A DNA stretch of 7,491 nt from Gammaproteobacteria bacterium (lineage in GTDB: Bacteria > Pseudomonadota > Gammaproteobacteria > Nitrococcales > Nitrococcaceae). A program made the position numbers and the translations under genes. Positions 5,149 through 7,491 of this stretch are shown here, in pieces. Positions within the stretch are counted from its first letter, which is position 1, and the number at the start of each line of letters is the position of its first letter. Below the pieces are notes generated by a model. The model did no database searches and was not told the origin of the DNA. It saw only the letters and a program-made list of their open reading frames with translations. The DNA lies in contig JAGXLT010000035.1 in assembly GCA_018334525.1 (NCBI GenBank), forward strand, positions 1 through 7,491. The letters run 5' to 3'.

Positions 5149-7491
5149 TTAGTACGGTTTGTCGGCGAGTAGCGCTTTGAGCGCATAGAGCGCGTCTTGC
5201 GCCTGTTTCGGCGTCAGGTTGTCTGGGTCAAGCTTACTGAGCTTTTCGGCAACGGGGGAAGCTACGGGAGCAGGCTCGGGTTTAAATAAGGAAAGCTGGG
5301 GTTTTTGGCCGTCCTTTGCTTCCAAATCCTGCAGTTTTTGCCGGGCGGCATTGAGTACATCGGGCGGTACCCCGGCAAGCGCGGCAACCTGAAGTCCATA
5401 GCTTTTTGAGGCAGGGCCTTCGCGCACGGCATGTAAAAAGACAATGTGGTCACCATGCTCCATGGCTTCGAGATGGTAGTTGCTTGCGGTAGGAAACTCG
5501 TCTGGCAGTGCGGTCATTTCGAAATAATGCGTCGCAAACAGGGTGAACGCCTTAATATTGCGGCAGAGTGAGGCGGCCGTGGCCCAGGCCAGTGCAAGGC
5601 CATCAAACGTACTGGTGCCTCTGCCTATTTCATCCAGTAAAACTAGGCTTTGCGGCGTTGCGTTATTAAGGATATTGGCCGTTTCGGTCATCTCCACCAT
5701 AAAGGTCGATCGGCCACCAGCAAGATCATCAGAGGCCCCAATGCGGGTAAAAATACGATCAATTGGCCCAAAGCGTGCTGATTTAGCCGGCACATGACTG
5801 CCGATATGGGCTAACAGAGTGAGCAGGGCAATTTGCCGCATATAGGTTGATTTACCCCCCATATTGGGCCCGGTAATGACTAACATGCGGTGTTGATCAT
5901 TCAGGGCGATATCGTTGGGTACAAAGGGGGTCTCGGTATGATGTTCAACCACTGGATGACGGCCCGCTTCGATGTCGATGCCGGGTTGATCGTCGAGCAT
6001 GGGGCAAACGTACTGCAATGTTTCTGCACGTTCTGCCAGCGCAGCCAGCGTATCGAGCTCTGCTAAGGCGCTGCTTAGCCCAAGTAATGGATCAAGCTGC
6101 TCGACTAGTGACTGAATCAGCGTTTCATAGAGCTGTTTTTCACGGGCTAATGCGCGTTCACGGGCAGAGAGTACCTTGTCTTCAAATGTTTTGAGCTCCG
6201 GGGTGATGTATCGCTCGCTGGATTTTAGGGTTTGCCGTCGCGTGTACCGATCCGGGGCCTGATCGCTTTGACTGCGATTGATTTCAATGTAGTAGCCATG
6301 TACTCGGTTAAACCCGACTCGTAAGCTACTAATGCCCGTTTGCTCGCGCTCACGCTGCTCCAGATCAGAAAGAAACTGATCAGCCCCTTGTGCCAGTGTG
6401 CGCAACTCATCCAGCGTTTCATCGTAACCCGACGCGATGACACCCCCATCGCGCATTACCACGGGTGGTTCTTCAACCAGCGCTTTTTCCAGCACAGCAC
6501 AAAGCGTTGGCTGGGGTGCGGCGGCCTCTGCCAGAGCAGCCAGGCGCCCCATTGGATAATCAGCCAGCACATTGGCCAGATCCGGTAGGCCACGGAGTGT
6601 ATTACGCAGGCCAGTCAGATCACGCGGGCGAGCGGTTGCCATTGCTATGCGCGCGCTGATTCGTTCAATATCCGCTAAGGGGCGAAGAGCCTCGCGCAAT
6701 GGATCATGACCATTCGGTCTGAGTTCAGAGATCACGGTCTGGCGGGCGGTCAGCACCGCGCGATCGCGCAGCGGCCGATGAATCCAACGCCGCAAAAGCC
6801 GGCTGCCCATGGCTGTGACCGTTACGTCTAAAACACCAGCAAGCGTATGGCTGTGCTGCCCTTGTAAGTTCTGCTCAAGCTCTAAATTGCGTCGGCTAGC
6901 GGCGTCAATATTAATGGCTTCGTCAAACCGCTCCACCTGCAGGCCGCGAATATGCGGAAGTGCTGCGCGCTGGGTTTCAATCACATACTGAAAAATGGCG
7001 CCAGCCGCGCCAATGCCAGCGGAAGGCCCGGAGACGCCAAAGCCTTGCAAGTCCTTGGTTTTAAAATGCGCAGTCAGGTTGCGCAGCCCCACTTCTGAAT
7101 CAAAATGCCAGGGTGGGCGTTGGGTGACGCCACATCCTTCTGCTAAGCCGCTTGGGCGTTGAGCAGTTTCATCAACCAGTAACTCAACAGGCCGCAAGCG
7201 CTCCAGTTCGGCGCCTAGCGCCTCTTGTCCCTCTCCTTCACTGATCGAAAATTGGCCACTGGCAAGCTCCAGTGCGGCAATCCCCCAGGCGTTGTCCTGC
7301 CAGTTCAGGGCGACTAATAAATTACGCTTGCGTGCCTCAAGTAAAGCGTCGTCCGTGACGGTGCCGGGTGTGATGACCCGCACGACTTCGCGTTCCACGG
7401 GGCCTTTGCTGGTTGCCGGGTCACCGATTTGCTCACAAATCGCAACCGATTGCCCCTGCTTAAGTAGCCTTGCCAGATACCCCTCATGGCT
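5149..7491 (-). CDS. mutS: DNA mismatch repair ATPase MutS (N-terminus outside window)
   Basis: Mismatch-recognition protein that slides on DNA as an ATP-driven clamp and recruits MutL. The frame stays open to the window edge: bases 7399-7491 encode 31 further residues matching E. coli MutS just before VERKVVRIVTPGT, so the GTG at 7398 is internal. About 73 N-terminal residues, including the mismatch-probing Phe-x-Glu motif, lie outside. The visible 780 residues cover the end of domain I, the connector, the lever and clamp (with [12 protein letters not shown] near 6284-6319), and the ATPase: Walker [10 protein letters not shown] (5845-5871), the [13 protein letters not shown] segment (about 5674-5712), Walker [11 protein letters not shown] (5620-5649) and FATHYFE (about 5517-5538). 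Near the C-terminus, QLSLF (5284-5298) matches the beta-clamp-binding motif (QMSLL in E. coli), and [11 protein letters not shown] matches the tetramerisation tail. This is MutS1, not MutS2 (no Smr domain). Nothing in it looks broken. Confidence 0.98.
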   Translation of the reverse strand, partial: SHEGYLARLLKQGQSVAICEQIGDPATSKGPVEREVVRVITPGTVTDDALLEARKRNLLVALNWQDNAWGIAALELASGQFSISEGEGQEALGAELERLRPVELLVDETAQRPSGLAEGCGVTQRPPWHFDSEVGLRNLTAHFKTKDLQGFGVSGPSAGIGAAGAIFQYVIETQRAALPHIRGLQVERFDEAINIDAASRRNLELEQNLQGQHSHTLAGVLDVTVTAMGSRLLRRWIHRPLRDRAVLTARQTVISELRPNGHDPLREALRPLADIERISARIAMATARPRDLTGLRNTLRGLPDLANVLADYPMGRLAALAEAAAPQPTLCAVLEKALVEEPPVVMRDGGVIASGYDETLDELRTLAQGADQFLSDLEQREREQTGISSLRVGFNRVHGYYIEINRSQSDQAPDRYTRRQTLKSSERYITPELKTFEDKVLSARERALAREKQLYETLIQSLVEQLDPLLGLSSALAELDTLAALAERAETLQYVCPMLDDQPGIDIEAGRHPVVEHHTETPFVPNDIALNDQHRMLVITGPNMGGKSTYMRQIALLTLLAHIGSHVPAKSARFGPIDRIFTRIGASDDLAGGRSTFMVEMTETANILNNATPQSLVLLDEIGRGTSTFDGLALAWATAASLCRNIKAFTLFATHYFEMTALPDEFPTASNYHLEAMEHGDHIVFLHAVREGPASKSYGLQVAALAGVPPDVLNAARQKLQDLEAKDGQKPQLSLFKPEPAPVASPVAEKLSKLDPDNLTPKQAQDALYALKALLADKPY

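Noticed and set aside
5149..7398. MutS starting at GTG 7398 as a 749-residue, N-terminally shortened protein
   Set aside because: The 31 upstream codons to the window edge are open and match MutS ([13 protein letters not shown], then [17 protein letters not shown]). The gene simply continues beyond the window.

Overview
The window holds six protein-coding genes packed with almost no spare DNA. Two of them run off the ends: a transporter permease at the left edge and mutS at the right edge. I see no RNA genes, mobile elements, CRISPR arrays or long repeats. The organism is most likely a gammaproteobacterium. XerD, the AvFdI-type seven-iron ferredoxin and MutS align with their Escherichia coli and Azotobacter relatives nearly end to end, and a mutS-fdxA pair is familiar from pseudomonads. 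The mildly acidic solute-binding protein might fit a marine or halophilic lifestyle, but this is a weak hint.

Bases 1-3002 form a ferric-iron ABC importer locus: the C-terminal part of an FbpB/SfuB-type permease (+), its ATPase (-), and a FutA/FbpA-type periplasmic Fe(III)-binding protein (+). The genes are not in the usual co-directional binding protein-permease-ATPase order. Permease and ATPase converge, with their stop codons interlocked in one CTAA. The ATPase and binding protein diverge from a short AT-rich region carrying two Fur-box-like sites that mirror each other. In the working model, the binding protein captures Fe(III) in the periplasm, the permease passes it through the inner membrane, the ATPase drives uptake, and Fur shuts the locus down when iron is plentiful.

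Bases 3003-3098 are a non-coding gap with two adjacent hairpins, a T-run and a possible promoter. Bases 3099-4770 encode a slipin (stomatin-like SPFH membrane protein), with xerD overlapping its end by 8 bases, so the two are probably cotranscribed and translationally coupled.

Bases 4783-7491 lie on the minus strand: mutS (N-terminus beyond the window) followed by fdxA, probably one transcript. It converges on xerD with only 12 bases between stop codons. All six families are recognisable, and I found no convincing previously undescribed system. The most interesting features are the mirrored Fur-like operator, the inverted layout of the iron transporter, and the slipin-xerD overlap without an NfeD partner.
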